Part shown: one piece after another, positions 23,889-33,081 of the stretch
Numbering within the stretch: the first letter of the stretch is position 1
Layout of the letters: every line of letters starts with the position of its first letter
Origin: Acidaminococcus hominis
GTDB lineage: Bacteria; Bacillota; Negativicutes; Acidaminococcales; Acidaminococcaceae
DNA: 64,000 nt
Direction of reading: 5' to 3'
Assembly (NCBI RefSeq): GCF_900291475.1
Contig: NZ_OLMM01000004.1
Coordinates: forward strand, 560,873 to 624,872
Translations under genes and position numbers: made by a program
Notes under the pieces: model-generated
Told to the model about the DNA's origin: nothing
Database searches by the model: none
Seen by the model: only the letters and a program-made list of their open reading frames with translations

Positions 23889-24704
23889 TTATTTTACCAG
23901 ATATACGTCCGGTCTCCGGTTCTTGAAGGAGGGGAGCTTTTTCCGTACGCTCTTGATCCGGTCGGTATCAATCCGAACAGGAATCAATTCTTCTTCTTCA
24001 CTGCCGCCGCCCACGGATACGCCCATAGGATCTACGGCAATGCTTTCGCCCAGATAGGACGGGCCGCATTGGTCGCAGGCCAGCACGTACACCGTATTTT
24101 CTACGGCTCTGGAAGTAATCAGGGTCTTGAAATGCAGGCTCTTCAAATCCCCTTTAGCCCAGGCTGCCGGCATAATGATAATGTCAGCCCCTTTGGCCGT
24201 CTGGTCCCGGGCCACTTCCGGGAAACGGATTTCATAGCACAGGAACATCCCAATCTTGCCAAAAGGCGTCATTACCGGGTTGAACAGTTCATTCCCCGGT
24301 TTCGTGTCAGCAGATTCCTGGTGGCCAAAAGCATCATACAAATGGGTCTTTCTGTAGGTACCTTTGATTTCCCCGTTGTTGTCCACCATAACGCTGGTAT
24401 TGTAGTTCCGGTCATCATTGTCATCATGCACCGTTTCGTTCATGCCAAAGACCATCCAGACCCCGTATTCCTTGGCCAGCTTTCTCATAGCCGTAACAAA
24501 GGGACCATTGATAGGCTGGGATGCAGAAAGAATGGTCTTCCGATCCGTTCCTTCCGGATATTGGAACATAAACCGTTCCGGGAATACCATAAAGTCCGGG
24601 TTATATTGGGCTTTTGCATCTTTAATTGCCTGTTCTGCCTTCTCCAAATTATCTTTAGGATCTGGAAGCGCTTGTAATTGAGCCATCACAAATGTACTTT
24701 TCAT
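23889..24704 (-). CDS. Carbon-nitrogen hydrolase (nitrilase-superfamily amidase)
   Basis: A 271-residue cytosolic amidase. The catalytic triad is visible: Glu in VFPERFMF (about residue 43), Lys in GTYRKTHLYD and Cys in FLCYEIRFPE. These enzymes hydrolyse omega-amides, N-carbamoyl or other linear amides. The KTHLYD and CYEIRFPE segments are like those of omega-amidase/Nit2 types, which deamidate 2-oxoglutaramate or 2-oxosuccinamate. The ATG follows GGGAGGAAA. The next upstream gene on the same strand (DUF6282 hydrolase) is 329 bases away behind an imperfect terminator, so it has its own promoter. A second nitrilase-family gene lies at 31828-32616. Confidence 0.9.
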   Translation of the reverse strand: MKSTFVMAQLQALPDPKDNLEKAEQAIKDAKAQYNPDFMVFPERFMFQYPEGTDRKTILSASQPINGPFVTAMRKLAKEYGVWMVFGMNETVHDDNDDRNYNTSVMVDNNGEIKGTYRKTHLYDAFGHQESADTKPGNELFNPVMTPFGKIGMFLCYEIRFPEVARDQTAKGADIIIMPAAWAKGDLKSLHFKTLITSRAVENTVYVLACDQCGPSYLGESIAVDPMGVSVGGGSEEEELIPVRIDTDRIKSVRKKLPSFKNRRPDVYLVK

Positions 24705-25033
24705 ATCGTTAGCTTTCCTCCCTCAACGCGATTGATTTACGCCATCTTTCTTAATTTTTCCACACTTTTCCGGTTTCGTCAACCAATAAATTATTTATAT
24801 TTTGACTATTTGGAATAGACGTTTCCTATAAGAGAAGCTTTTCCTTCTTACCTGTACTCCTTAGCCCTTACGCCATACGTCCAGCTTGCAATACCAGCGT
24901 TTAAAACTCGTATGAAATGTAATAACTGTGACTTTTTTCACAGTAATAAAAGCTCCCCATGAGCCAGTGTTTCAAACGCTAGCCTATGAAGAGCTAAAAT
25001 AATTCAATTTTCAACAAGATGGTTTAACTGCGC
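24705..25033. other. 329-bp intergenic region with promoter and imperfect terminator
   Basis: No gene. A 7-bp hairpin ACTGTGA/TCACAGT (24926-24945) and a longer imperfect stem (about 24953-24998, AGCTC ends) lie after the DUF6282 gene; the latter, followed by a T run on the minus strand, may be its terminator. The left part carries the amidase promoter. Confidence 0.5.
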
Positions 25034-25861
25034 TTACGCAAGGCCCAGCAGTTTCTTTTGGTTAGTCTTGGTCATTACTTCCATATCGGCTTGAGAAATG
25101 CCATGCTCCAGCAAATATTTCATGAAAGTGAAGTAAGCATCGCTCCAGTCCAAGTTGTTGACCTGCCCCACATCTGTAGCCAGTATGGTACTGGCTGCAC
25201 CCACTTTTTGGATGTTTTCCAGGGCAATAGGCATATGCTGATGCATCGGATCCAGCATACCGAAGGTCCGTTCAAAGTATACGTCATACTGGGTAAGGTT
25301 CAGCTGCTGTTCTACCGTCAATTTTGTTCGGAACAATTCCGGATGGTTGACAATAATTTTCTTGACGCCCACTTCTTTTGCCTTGTCCACTACGGCAACC
25401 ATTTCCGTATAGTCGATATGCCCTGTAGCAAGAATTATATCGGCATCCGCAATAAGCTTTAAAATTTCGACCAACTCCGCCCGTACATGCCCCCAAGTAT
25501 CCAGGCAGTACAGACCTCCCCTCTTTCCCTTGCTTTCGCGATCATTTAAGGAAGACAGTGTGGGCAGCCAGACAATCTTACCACCCAAATGAATGGCTGC
25601 ATCCACTGCATAGGGATTAAAGCCGCCAACCCACTGGTTCAGCGTGATACCGCCAAACACATCCAGGTCATCATACTCCTTATTCACTAACTGGGCTCTT
25701 GCAGCCGTTTCCATCGCATGAGATTTAATCACAATGCAGCGAGCTTTATACTCATGGGTCTGCTTGGCAATCTCAAAATCATCAAAACGCCGTTTCGTAT
25801 AAGGATCCGGTGCCGTATGAATATGCGTATCAATAATACCGTTCAAAATCGACTTGTCCAT
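25034..25861 (-). CDS. DUF6282 metal-dependent hydrolase-like protein
   Basis: A 275-residue protein of the amidohydrolase (TIM-barrel) superfamily. The N-terminal IIDTHIHTAPD gives the HxH metal pair; further likely ligands are Lys/His in IVIKSHAMET, His in ILATGHIDYTE and IVNHPELFR, and Asp in ILATDVGQVNN near the C-terminus. Family members are uncharacterised. It is read 25 bases after the SLC13 carrier gene (stop 25887), so carrier and hydrolase form a pair; AAAGGAG precedes the ATG. A cyclic amide, lactone or ester substrate imported by the carrier is plausible but unproven. Confidence 0.8.
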   Translation of the reverse strand: MDKSILNGIIDTHIHTAPDPYTKRRFDDFEIAKQTHEYKARCIVIKSHAMETAARAQLVNKEYDDLDVFGGITLNQWVGGFNPYAVDAAIHLGGKIVWLPTLSSLNDRESKGKRGGLYCLDTWGHVRAELVEILKLIADADIILATGHIDYTEMVAVVDKAKEVGVKKIIVNHPELFRTKLTVEQQLNLTQYDVYFERTFGMLDPMHQHMPIALENIQKVGAASTILATDVGQVNNLDWSDAYFTFMKYLLEHGISQADMEVMTKTNQKKLLGLA

Positions 25862-25886
25862 TTTTTCTCCTTTGCCTGTCTTACGC

Positions 25887-27143
25887 TTAGAACCACTTCA
25901 GCGGAACAATAATCATCACCAAAATAAAGTTGATGATTGCAATAGGAAGGCCCACCTTAAAGAAGTCCGTAAACTTGTAATGGCCAGGTTCTGCAATAAC
26001 TGTCAGAGACTGGGTACCTACAGGAGTCAGGTACGCCGCGTTAACGCCTACAGCCACCACGATAGCCATAGCCAGCGGGTCAACATTTACGCTATTAGCA
26101 ATAGAAATAGCTATGGGAGCCATCAGTGCCATAGTAGAAATATTGGACAGGAACTGGGTCAAAGCCATGACCACTAGGAAGAAGACTGCCGTAATCACAT
26201 AGGGATTGGCATTGCCGCCAATTACACTTACTACCCAGTCAGCAATCAATTTGGCACCGCCGGTCTTGCTGACAGCACCGCTGACTGCCATCATGGCACC
26301 GCAGATTACCACCGTGGTCCAACTGATGCTGCTATAGGCCTGTTTAGTGGAAATACACCCCGTGAGAATCAGGATCAACGCTCCAATACTGGAAATCATG
26401 TATAGTGGGAAACTCTTGGGTGCAAAAGCCATGCCAATAACTACGGCAATCAGGATAATACCAGAAATCCACATCTTTTTGGTATCTGCCATGGTATCAT
26501 CCACGATTTCGATTTTGCTCATATCAATATCATAGTTGGGAATTAGCTTCTTGCCCAGGGTGACCATGTAAACCACCGTTGCCAGAGTCAGCGGTACACC
26601 AAGCCAAGCCAGTTCCACAAAGCCAATGCTCTTGCCAGTCATTTCATTCAGTACTGCGCTAGCTATAACAGAAGTTACCGTACCTACCAGCGTCAGCATA
26701 GCACCTACTGCAGCCCCATAGGACATGGGCATCAACAGCCGGGATGGAGAAATATGGCTGGTCTTGCACATACTTAAAACAATGGGCATCAAGGTCATAA
26801 CCACGCCGATATTGTTGCAGATGGAAGACAAGAGAGCCCCCAGCAGGGTAACCGTGATGATCAGGCCATTTTCCGAATCACCGGTAACCTTCAGAAACGC
26901 CATACTGATTTTTTTCGCCAAGCCAGTATAGAATAGAGATGAACCTACAACCATCATGCTTACCAACAGAATGGTGGAAGTTCCGCCAAAACCAATAAAA
27001 ATATCCGGGTACTTGATCAAACCCAGCAAGCCGCATGCAATTGCACCTGCCAGAGCAACCATATCGATGGGGAAACGGTCCCAAACCAATACAATCGCTA
27101 GAACTAAAATTACCAATAGTGACATCGCCGCCGCACTCATCAT
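25887..27143 (-). CDS. SLC13/DASS-family carrier
   Basis: A 418-residue membrane protein with about 11-12 helices. The half-site loops are SSICNNIGVVMTLMPIVLSM near residue 107 and YLTPVGTQSLTVIAEPGHY near residue 375, in the same places as the Asn-Thr clamps of the family (here Asn-Asn and Thr-Gln). It is related to the carrier at 14402-15652. GGAGG lies five bases before the first of two adjacent ATGs. It is cotranscribed with the DUF6282 protein. A FadR-type GntR regulator lies upstream on the same strand and may control it. Confidence 0.88.
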   Translation of the reverse strand: MMSAAAMSLLVILVLAIVLVWDRFPIDMVALAGAIACGLLGLIKYPDIFIGFGGTSTILLVSMMVVGSSLFYTGLAKKISMAFLKVTGDSENGLIITVTLLGALLSSICNNIGVVMTLMPIVLSMCKTSHISPSRLLMPMSYGAAVGAMLTLVGTVTSVIASAVLNEMTGKSIGFVELAWLGVPLTLATVVYMVTLGKKLIPNYDIDMSKIEIVDDTMADTKKMWISGIILIAVVIGMAFAPKSFPLYMISSIGALILILTGCISTKQAYSSISWTTVVICGAMMAVSGAVSKTGGAKLIADWVVSVIGGNANPYVITAVFFLVVMALTQFLSNISTMALMAPIAISIANSVNVDPLAMAIVVAVGVNAAYLTPVGTQSLTVIAEPGHYKFTDFFKVGLPIAIINFILVMIIVPLKWF

Positions 27144-27304
27144 AAACGCCTCCTCAAATAATTTTCTTCTATTTGCATTATAACGATATACCCATGGAAG
27201 AATCCAACAGTCTTTAGCGGCCAGATTAACAACGTTTTTGTTGTGTATATTCCAAATTATTACAGCAATTGTACGATTTGCGTATGCAATAGCTTTAGAG
27301 AGCG

Positions 27305-27343
27305 AAAAAAACAGCAGGGAAATCGCAAAGATTTTCCTGCTGC
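27305..27343 (-). terminator. Intrinsic terminator after the GntR gene
   Basis: GCAGG.AAAT pairs with ATTTTCCTGC (27314-27340); the A run at 27305-27311 is the T tail on the minus strand. Confidence 0.75.
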
Positions 27344-27364
27344 TTCCTATCTTTTCTTTTATTT

Positions 27365-28063
27365 CTATTCTGCCAAAGAAATAATATTGACCAACGTTCT
27401 CTTAAACGTATGCTTCATGTGATTCTTCATCGCGCGCTTGGCTTCTGTGGGATTCCGAGCTTCCATGGCATTCAAAATTTTAAGATGTTCTCCAAATACT
27501 TGTTTAGCCGCCGTGCGGGTAGCAAAAGCTCGTTGGGTTTCAATCCGCAGGAAATTTTCCCGCAATTTTACGTTCAATTCTTCCAGCCAGCTGTTTCCCG
27601 TTGCGGCAAAGATTAAGGCGTGAAATTTATAATCCAGCCGATACAGCACACTGGATTCACTATCTGCGCCAGCGTCCAACATCTCTTGATAAAGTTTCTT
27701 TAATTCGTCAAACTGCGCATCCGTGATTCGTTCTGCTGCCAAAGAAGCGCCAAAAATTTCTATTTCCTGCCGGAGTTCAATAATTCCCAAGGCCTCCTGG
27801 CGTGTAATCTCGACAACTTTAAACCCTCTGCCACGAACAAATTCAATAAAGCCCTCACTTTGCAGCTCTATAAGTGCTTCTCGTACTGGAGTGCGGCTAA
27901 TACCCAATTGACTGCAAATATCATCTTGAGAATAGACTACATCCAACTTCAACCGCCGATATAAGATAGCATCCTTAATTTGGCGATAGGCTTGGTTTTT
28001 TAAGCTATTGGTTTTTAGCGGGCCTTGATTTGTAAATAGAGACTGATCCGGTTTTTCCGTCAT
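27365..28063 (-). CDS. GntR/FadR-type (FCD) transcriptional regulator
   Basis: A 232-residue regulator with a GntR winged helix (QDDICSQLGISRTPVREALI, ELQSEGFIEFVRGRGFKVVE) and an all-helical FCD ligand domain with the likely metal ligands Asp and His (RLDYKFHALIF, FGEHLKILNAME). FCD regulators respond to organic acids. It lies between the SLC13/DUF6282 unit and the TRAP operon, so either may be its target. The ATG at 28063 has AGGGAG eight bases upstream; the longer frame would need a TTG start at 28090. Confidence 0.9.
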   Translation of the reverse strand: MTEKPDQSLFTNQGPLKTNSLKNQAYRQIKDAILYRRLKLDVVYSQDDICSQLGISRTPVREALIELQSEGFIEFVRGRGFKVVEITRQEALGIIELRQEIEIFGASLAAERITDAQFDELKKLYQEMLDAGADSESSVLYRLDYKFHALIFAATGNSWLEELNVKLRENFLRIETQRAFATRTAAKQVFGEHLKILNAMEARNPTEAKRAMKNHMKHTFKRTLVNIISLAE

Positions 28064-28238
28064 ACTGATAACTCCCTGTAAATATTCCAATTAGTGTTAC
28101 TATTATACAACAGAATCAGAAAAAATTCCGGGCGATAATTTTTTTACTCAACATATTGGTATTTTGTTTCTATGCCTCCCTATCGTAAAAATTCCTTATT
28201 TCTTGCTCTCCACTTTCTCTCCCGACCTTCATACACAT

Positions 28239-28273
28239 AAATAGGGTGCATCCAAAACGGACACACCCTATTT
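28239..28273 (-). terminator. Hairpin after the TRAP operon
   Basis: AAATAGGGTG pairs perfectly with CACCCTATTT, plus an inner GTCC/GGAT-like pairing; the T tail is weak, so termination may be partial. Confidence 0.6.
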
Positions 28274-28312
28274 ATATGACAAATTGTACGAAACGCTAGG
28301 TTTTGGCAGGAA

Positions 28313-29581
28313 TTACTTGAAGATACTGGGCAGGAACAGTGTCAAACCCGGAATGTAGGTTACCAAAAGCAGTACCACCAACAGAACACCCAGCATGGGC
28401 AGCAGATCATGCATCTGGTCCTTCAGCGAAATCTTGGCAATAGAACCCGATACGAACAGGCATACCCCCAAAGGAGGAGTACACATACCGATGGTCAGGT
28501 TCACCGCAATGATTAAGCCAAAATGTACCAAATCAATGCCCATAGCTTTTACCAGAGGGATAAACAGTGGAGCAAAGATTACGATGGCACTAGTAGTATC
28601 AATAAAGGTCCCCGCAATCAGCAGGATAATGTTAATAACCAGCAGCAATACATATTTGTTATGAATCGTTGCCTGTAGGAAGGCCGTTACCACTTGAGGC
28701 ACCTGGTTTACAGTGATTACCCAAGTAAACAAGGAAGCACAGGCTACTACAATCAGCACCTGACCGCTGCTCTTAGCACTGTTGACCAGGGCTTCCCAGA
28801 AGGTCTTCCAATTCATTTGGTGGTAAATCAATACGCTGACCACCAGAGCATAGAATACAGCAACTGCACCAGATTCAGTAGGGGTAAAAATACCGGTCAT
28901 GATGCCGCCAATAATGATGATGGGCATCAAAAGTGCGAGTACCGTATCTTTGCCTGTTGCCAAAATTTCTTTAAGCGTAGCAGCCTTTTCACGGCCTACA
29001 TAGTGTCTTTTCTTGCCAATAAAGTAGCAGAAAATCATCAGACCGATACCCATTAGGATACCAGGAACGACACCGCCGATAAACAGGGCACCTACGCTGA
29101 CATTCGCCAATGTGCCATATACCAGCAAAGGAATAGAAGGAGGAATAATCGGTCCAATAGATCCGCCACAAGCCAGCAGTGGTGAGCTAAAGGTATAATC
29201 ATATCCTTTTTCCTTCATGAGCGGAATCATAATCCCGCCAATGGCAGCCGTTGCTGCGATAGCAGAACCGGTAATTGCTGCAAAGAACATGCAGGCCAGG
29301 ATACTTACCATGGCCAGGCCGCTGGGCAAATGCCCCAAAAGGGTATCTGCAAAATCCACCAGGCGCTTAGACATCCCACCTCTGAACATCAATTCCCCGG
29401 AAAGCATAAACAAAGGAATTGCAATCAGGGCGATACTGTCCACCCCGCCAAACATCCGCTGAATTACAATCAACAGGTTAAAGTCTTGACCAGCCAGAAC
29501 CCCTACGGACACCAAGCCAAGGGCAAAAGAAATGGGAATACCAACCAAGAACAGGGCAAATAAAGCGAGGATAATACTCAT
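28313..29581 (-). CDS. dctM: TRAP transporter large permease (DctM)
   Basis: A 422-residue DctM-family permease, with 12-13 helices and Na+-site motifs typical of the family (GSAIAATAAIGGIMIPLM, GSIGPIIPPSIPLLVYG, GTFIDTTSAIVIFAPLFIPL, NLTIGMCTPPLGVCLFV). It provides the transport path of a Na+-driven tripartite carrier. Its ATG overlaps the DctQ stop (ATGA), so the two are translationally coupled. It is last in the nitrilase-DUF2848-DctP-DctQ-DctM operon. Confidence 0.95.
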   Translation of the reverse strand: MSIILALFALFLVGIPISFALGLVSVGVLAGQDFNLLIVIQRMFGGVDSIALIAIPLFMLSGELMFRGGMSKRLVDFADTLLGHLPSGLAMVSILACMFFAAITGSAIAATAAIGGIMIPLMKEKGYDYTFSSPLLACGGSIGPIIPPSIPLLVYGTLANVSVGALFIGGVVPGILMGIGLMIFCYFIGKKRHYVGREKAATLKEILATGKDTVLALLMPIIIIGGIMTGIFTPTESGAVAVFYALVVSVLIYHQMNWKTFWEALVNSAKSSGQVLIVVACASLFTWVITVNQVPQVVTAFLQATIHNKYVLLLVINIILLIAGTFIDTTSAIVIFAPLFIPLVKAMGIDLVHFGLIIAVNLTIGMCTPPLGVCLFVSGSIAKISLKDQMHDLLPMLGVLLVVLLLVTYIPGLTLFLPSIFK

Positions 29582-30072
29582 GCTTCTTCTCCTCCTTCCT
29601 TTAGCTCTTTAATCTGTGCCACAATATTTTGGATTACATAGAAAATCATGCAGATTGCAGAAAGAGGAATCCCTGCATAATAGTAAGTCATAGGCAGCAG
29701 CAAATATGAGGTAGTTTGGATATACCCCATCTGTGCAAAGGAAAAACCAAAGTTCACCAAGAAAATGAAGAATCCCATCAACACAAAATTGATAATGATT
29801 TCAACGATTTTCCGGTTTCTCTTGCTAAGCAAGGTCAGCAGCACATCCACGTTCAAATGAGAATTATCTCGAACACAATAGGCAGCACCAAAATAAATCA
29901 TATACGTGAAAGCCAACCGGATAACGTCCTGTGACCATGGCAATGGAGAATGCAGCACATATCTAAAGATAACAGCCAGAAACGTTACAACAAAGATGAC
30001 GCAGGAGGACAGCCCCAGCACAAAGCGAATCAACGCTGTGAGAATCCGATCAATTCCGGAAAGAATGTTCAT
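29578..30072 (-). CDS. dctQ: TRAP transporter small permease (DctQ)
   Basis: A 164-residue protein with four membrane helices and the family hallmark WSQDVIRLAFTYMIYFGAAY and VRDNSHLNVDVLL. It forms a complex with DctM in the inner membrane. The reading frame begins 15 bases after DctP ends (AAAGGAGGGG site) and overlaps DctM by four bases. Confidence 0.93.
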   Translation of the reverse strand: MNILSGIDRILTALIRFVLGLSSCVIFVVTFLAVIFRYVLHSPLPWSQDVIRLAFTYMIYFGAAYCVRDNSHLNVDVLLTLLSKRNRKIVEIIINFVLMGFFIFLVNFGFSFAQMGYIQTTSYLLLPMTYYYAGIPLSAICMIFYVIQNIVAQIKELKEGGEEA

Positions 30073-30087
30073 TTGTGCCCCTCCTTT

Positions 30088-31119
30088 TTAAGACTTCGGC
30101 ATGGTTTTAATGGCTTCTTTCACCATTTCCACCAATTCCGGTTTCACCAATTTAGCAACAGCCGGTTCTTTGTACAGATTTTCTGTAGCCTTCTTAAAGG
30201 ATTCAATATCGACTTCATCGACCTGCAAGCCAGCAGCTTTCATTTCTGCCAACATTGCCTGTTCTTTCCCGTTAATGTCAGCTCTTTGAGCATCCCTTGC
30301 ATAAATAGCTGCTTCATCCACAGCCTTTTGGTATTCCGAAGGCAGGCTGTCATAAAACTTTTTATTGATCAAGGCACTGCCTGCAGCATAGGTGTGGCCA
30401 TCTAAGCTCATATATTTCTGCACTTCATAGAATTTAGAACTGGCAATAGAAGCTATAGGGTTTTCTTCCCCATCAACCATGCCCTGCTGTAAAGCTGTAT
30501 ACAGTTCTGCAAACGGTACTGGCGTTGCCGTAGCATTTAAGTCGTGCATCAAGGCAAACCAAACCGGAGCTTCCTGTACACGGATTTTTAAGCCAGCCAT
30601 ATCAGCGGCTGTTTTTACAGGTCTTACGTTATTGGTGAAATGTCTGAAGCCCAGTTCAGCAAAAGCCAAATGCTTGGCACCTTTAGCTTCGAATTTGGGT
30701 TCCAAATAATTTTGTAAGGTATTATCCAATACGTAATAGGCTTCTTTTTTATTCGCAAACAAGTAAGGAATGGAGAGGATCTGCGTTTCAGGCACCCAGG
30801 AAGGCAGCGTGCCGTCAGAAGTAACACAGCACATTTCGATAGTTCCCATCAAAACAGATTCGGCCATTTCCCGTTCATTACCCAAGGCATTGTTGGGATA
30901 AATTTCCACTTTTACTTTACCATTGGTTAATTCTTCAACTCTCTGTTTGAAGTATTTTCCATAAACGGTGTACTGATGCTGGTCATTCCCGGTAGAACCG
31001 AACTTAATTGTATAAACACCGTCTTTATCCGGACCTTTTGGGCCACTATTGCACCCGGCAGTGAGCATCACCGTAAGAGAAAGTAGAGCCATGCCTAATA
31101 ATTTCAGTGTTTTACCCAT
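30088..31119 (-). CDS. dctP: TRAP transporter solute-binding lipoprotein (DctP)
   Basis: A 343-residue binding protein with a type II signal (lipobox LTAGC, Cys at about residue 23), as expected for an envelope lipoprotein. DctP motifs include EIYPNNALGNEREMAESVL, LGFRHFTNNVRPV, the conserved Arg in LKIRVQEAPV that salt-bridges the substrate carboxylate, and FAELYTALQQGMVDGEENP. The ligand is thus most likely a carboxylate. Two nitrilase/DUF2848 genes upstream suggest the acid carries an amide or is formed with one. GAGGAGGAA precedes the ATG. Confidence 0.94.
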   Translation of the reverse strand: MGKTLKLLGMALLSLTVMLTAGCNSGPKGPDKDGVYTIKFGSTGNDQHQYTVYGKYFKQRVEELTNGKVKVEIYPNNALGNEREMAESVLMGTIEMCCVTSDGTLPSWVPETQILSIPYLFANKKEAYYVLDNTLQNYLEPKFEAKGAKHLAFAELGFRHFTNNVRPVKTAADMAGLKIRVQEAPVWFALMHDLNATATPVPFAELYTALQQGMVDGEENPIASIASSKFYEVQKYMSLDGHTYAAGSALINKKFYDSLPSEYQKAVDEAAIYARDAQRADINGKEQAMLAEMKAAGLQVDEVDIESFKKATENLYKEPAVAKLVKPELVEMVKEAIKTMPKS

Positions 31120-31121
31120 CT

Positions 31122-31814
31122 TTACCGTTCCTCCTCACTAATTTCATGGACAGAGTATTGGCAGGTTAATTTTCTGTTCAAGATAGGATCAATCATCTCC
31201 CCTCTGAAATGTGTGCCGAATACGAAACCAGATTTCACAGGCACCGTACCGGAGAAAATAATGCTGCGGGGAATAGCTTCTACCCGTTTATGCATCTCTT
31301 CCAAAATCCGTTCCACCGGCAGGATGTCCTTTACGCCGCCCTCTTGATACAGGGTTTCCTTACCATCCACAACCTGGTAGGAGTTTAATTTAATGTCGTC
31401 CCAATGATCTTTTACATCATCATAGTCCCAAACCACACCGCCAATAGGCTTCGGGCATACCTGCTTGGCTTTGGGCACGCTTTCCCCTTCCAGCTTTCTA
31501 TCCGTATGGTCACTGCCAATACCGATATAAACCTTTTCACCTTGGGTAATAATGACATATTCCACTTCCCCACAGGTATCATGGCTGACAAAATGAATAT
31601 CCAAATCGTGAGTCAGCAACATATTGGACATTTGGAAAATCGTAGGAATCAGTTTGGGAGCAGGAACACCAAAACGTTCTTTCAGTTCCTGGATATGTTC
31701 TAACGTTTTTGCCATATTCCGGCCCGCATACCCAATTGCATACAAATCATCATAAACTATATCTAAATCACTTACTTTACCGCCTTTTTCCAATTGAAAC
31801 CGTACCATTGACAT
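31122..31814 (-). CDS. DUF2848 family protein
   Basis: A 230-residue protein recognised as DUF2848 by segments such as YAIGYAGRNMAKTLEHI, EYVIITQGEKVYIGIGSDHT and SGTVPVKSGFVFGTHFRGEM. The C-terminal part resembles the fumarylacetoacetate-hydrolase-like fold, so hydrolase or lyase activity is possible, but no family member is characterised to my knowledge. The ATG at 31814 follows AAGGAGG; the gene overlaps neither neighbour but lies 2 bases before dctP and 13 bases after the nitrilase-family gene, so it is plainly part of the TRAP operon. Confidence 0.85.
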   Translation of the reverse strand: MSMVRFQLEKGGKVSDLDIVYDDLYAIGYAGRNMAKTLEHIQELKERFGVPAPKLIPTIFQMSNMLLTHDLDIHFVSHDTCGEVEYVIITQGEKVYIGIGSDHTDRKLEGESVPKAKQVCPKPIGGVVWDYDDVKDHWDDIKLNSYQVVDGKETLYQEGGVKDILPVERILEEMHKRVEAIPRSIIFSGTVPVKSGFVFGTHFRGEMIDPILNRKLTCQYSVHEISEEER

Positions 31815-31827
31815 AGTTCCTGCCTCC

Positions 31828-32616
31828 TTAGAATTTTGCATATAAATCAGGGCGGCGATCCACGTATACGTTAATACTGGAACGAATCCCTTTTAAAATC
31901 TCAAAATCAAAATCACCAGAAATAATTTCTTCACTAGGCCCAGCTTCTTGAATAACCTCGCCCCAAGGATTCAGCAGGCAGGAAGTTCCTCCATATACAG
32001 TTTCACCTGCTTTTCCGCAAGAGTTGCAAGCTGCCAGGAAAACTTGATTCTCAATAGCACGTGCTTTAGTGAGAATTTGCCAATGGGTACGACGAACAGC
32101 TGGCCACTGAGCAGAAATAAAGAGGATATCAATACCTTTCACAGCCAAAGCCCGAGTCAATTCCGGGAAACGGATATCATAGCAAATAATCATCCCGCAA
32201 CGATGCCCATCCAGTTCAAATAAAGCCAGATGATCCCCCTTTTGATAGGCAACATCTTCCTTCATCGGAGTAAAGGCATGAATTTTATCATATTCCGCGA
32301 TGCAATTTCCCGAACGATTGAAAATAAAAGCTGTATTGTATACTTTTCCGTTTTTTACATTTGAGACAGAACCAGCCACAATATTTACATTCAATTCTTT
32401 GGCTAATCCACCGCATAATTCTTTCGTTTTTTCACCATTTTGATCACTTAATGATGCCAAATTCTTATCCGGGAAGAAACCCGTATTCCAGGTTTCCGGC
32501 AATACAATCACATCTGGTTTTTCTAGTGCAGCTTTTCTAATTAGTTCTTCTGCGTGTTTAAAGTTAAATTCAGGATCTGCAAATTTCATGTCCATCTGTG
32601 CAATGCTGACTTTCAT
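31828..32616 (-). CDS. Carbon-nitrogen hydrolase (nitrilase-superfamily amidase)
   Basis: A 262-residue amidase with the triad Glu (IVLPETWNTGF), Lys (EYDKIHAFTP) and Cys (MIICYDIRFPEL), the last two close to omega-amidase/Nit2 and YafV types. It begins the operon with DUF2848 and a TRAP carrier, so it probably acts on the imported carboxylate or its product. The start at 32616 follows AGGAGGGA and removes an untypical 29-residue AT-rich extension. Base composition in this stretch is more A/T rich than the 0-23 kb part. Confidence 0.9.
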   Translation of the reverse strand: MKVSIAQMDMKFADPEFNFKHAEELIRKAALEKPDVIVLPETWNTGFFPDKNLASLSDQNGEKTKELCGGLAKELNVNIVAGSVSNVKNGKVYNTAFIFNRSGNCIAEYDKIHAFTPMKEDVAYQKGDHLALFELDGHRCGMIICYDIRFPELTRALAVKGIDILFISAQWPAVRRTHWQILTKARAIENQVFLAACNSCGKAGETVYGGTSCLLNPWGEVIQEAGPSEEIISGDFDFEILKGIRSSINVYVDRRPDLYAKF

Positions 32617-33014
32617 AACTAACTTCCCTCCTAAATTAAAATGTAGTATGTAATATATTTCTAAATTCAACTTCATTGTATGTTCCTGTAAATATTTTGT
32701 CAATTACTTTTCTCATTTTACGAACAATTATATTATTATATCTATTAATGTTATGATATATACATAACATTCCTTGAATTGACTTCTGACGTTATATTTC
32801 TTGTTTTTACAGGCAGATTCTTCATATTTTTCAGTTATTATCTTTGTCATATGAGGAATTCTGCCGGTTATTCTGCAAACTTTTTTAATCCAGTAATCCT
32901 CTCTTCGTTCGGAAAATAATTGCTTCTCATTAAAGCTATCTTGATTAACTAAGCATGCAATTAATACTAAATGGCAATAAGGAGGCCTTTTTTTATAAAA
33001 TTTAAGGCAAAAAA
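32617..33014. other. ~400-bp AT-rich intergenic region
   Basis: No gene seen. It should hold the promoter of the nitrilase/TRAP operon; A/T-rich boxes near 32720-32765 are candidates. No repeat or known RNA motif was recognised. Confidence 0.5.
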
Positions 33015-33051
33015 GGCCGCTGGCAAAAGCACAATTCTTTTGCTAGCGGCC
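33015..33051 (-). terminator. Strong intrinsic terminator after the GntP gene
   Basis: Perfect but for one position: GGCCGCTGGCAAAAG with CTTTTGCTAGCGGCC; A run at 33009-33014 gives the minus-strand T tail. Confidence 0.9.
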
Positions 33052-33081
33052 AAAATTTCTCTATTCTCTTTTTGTATGCGT

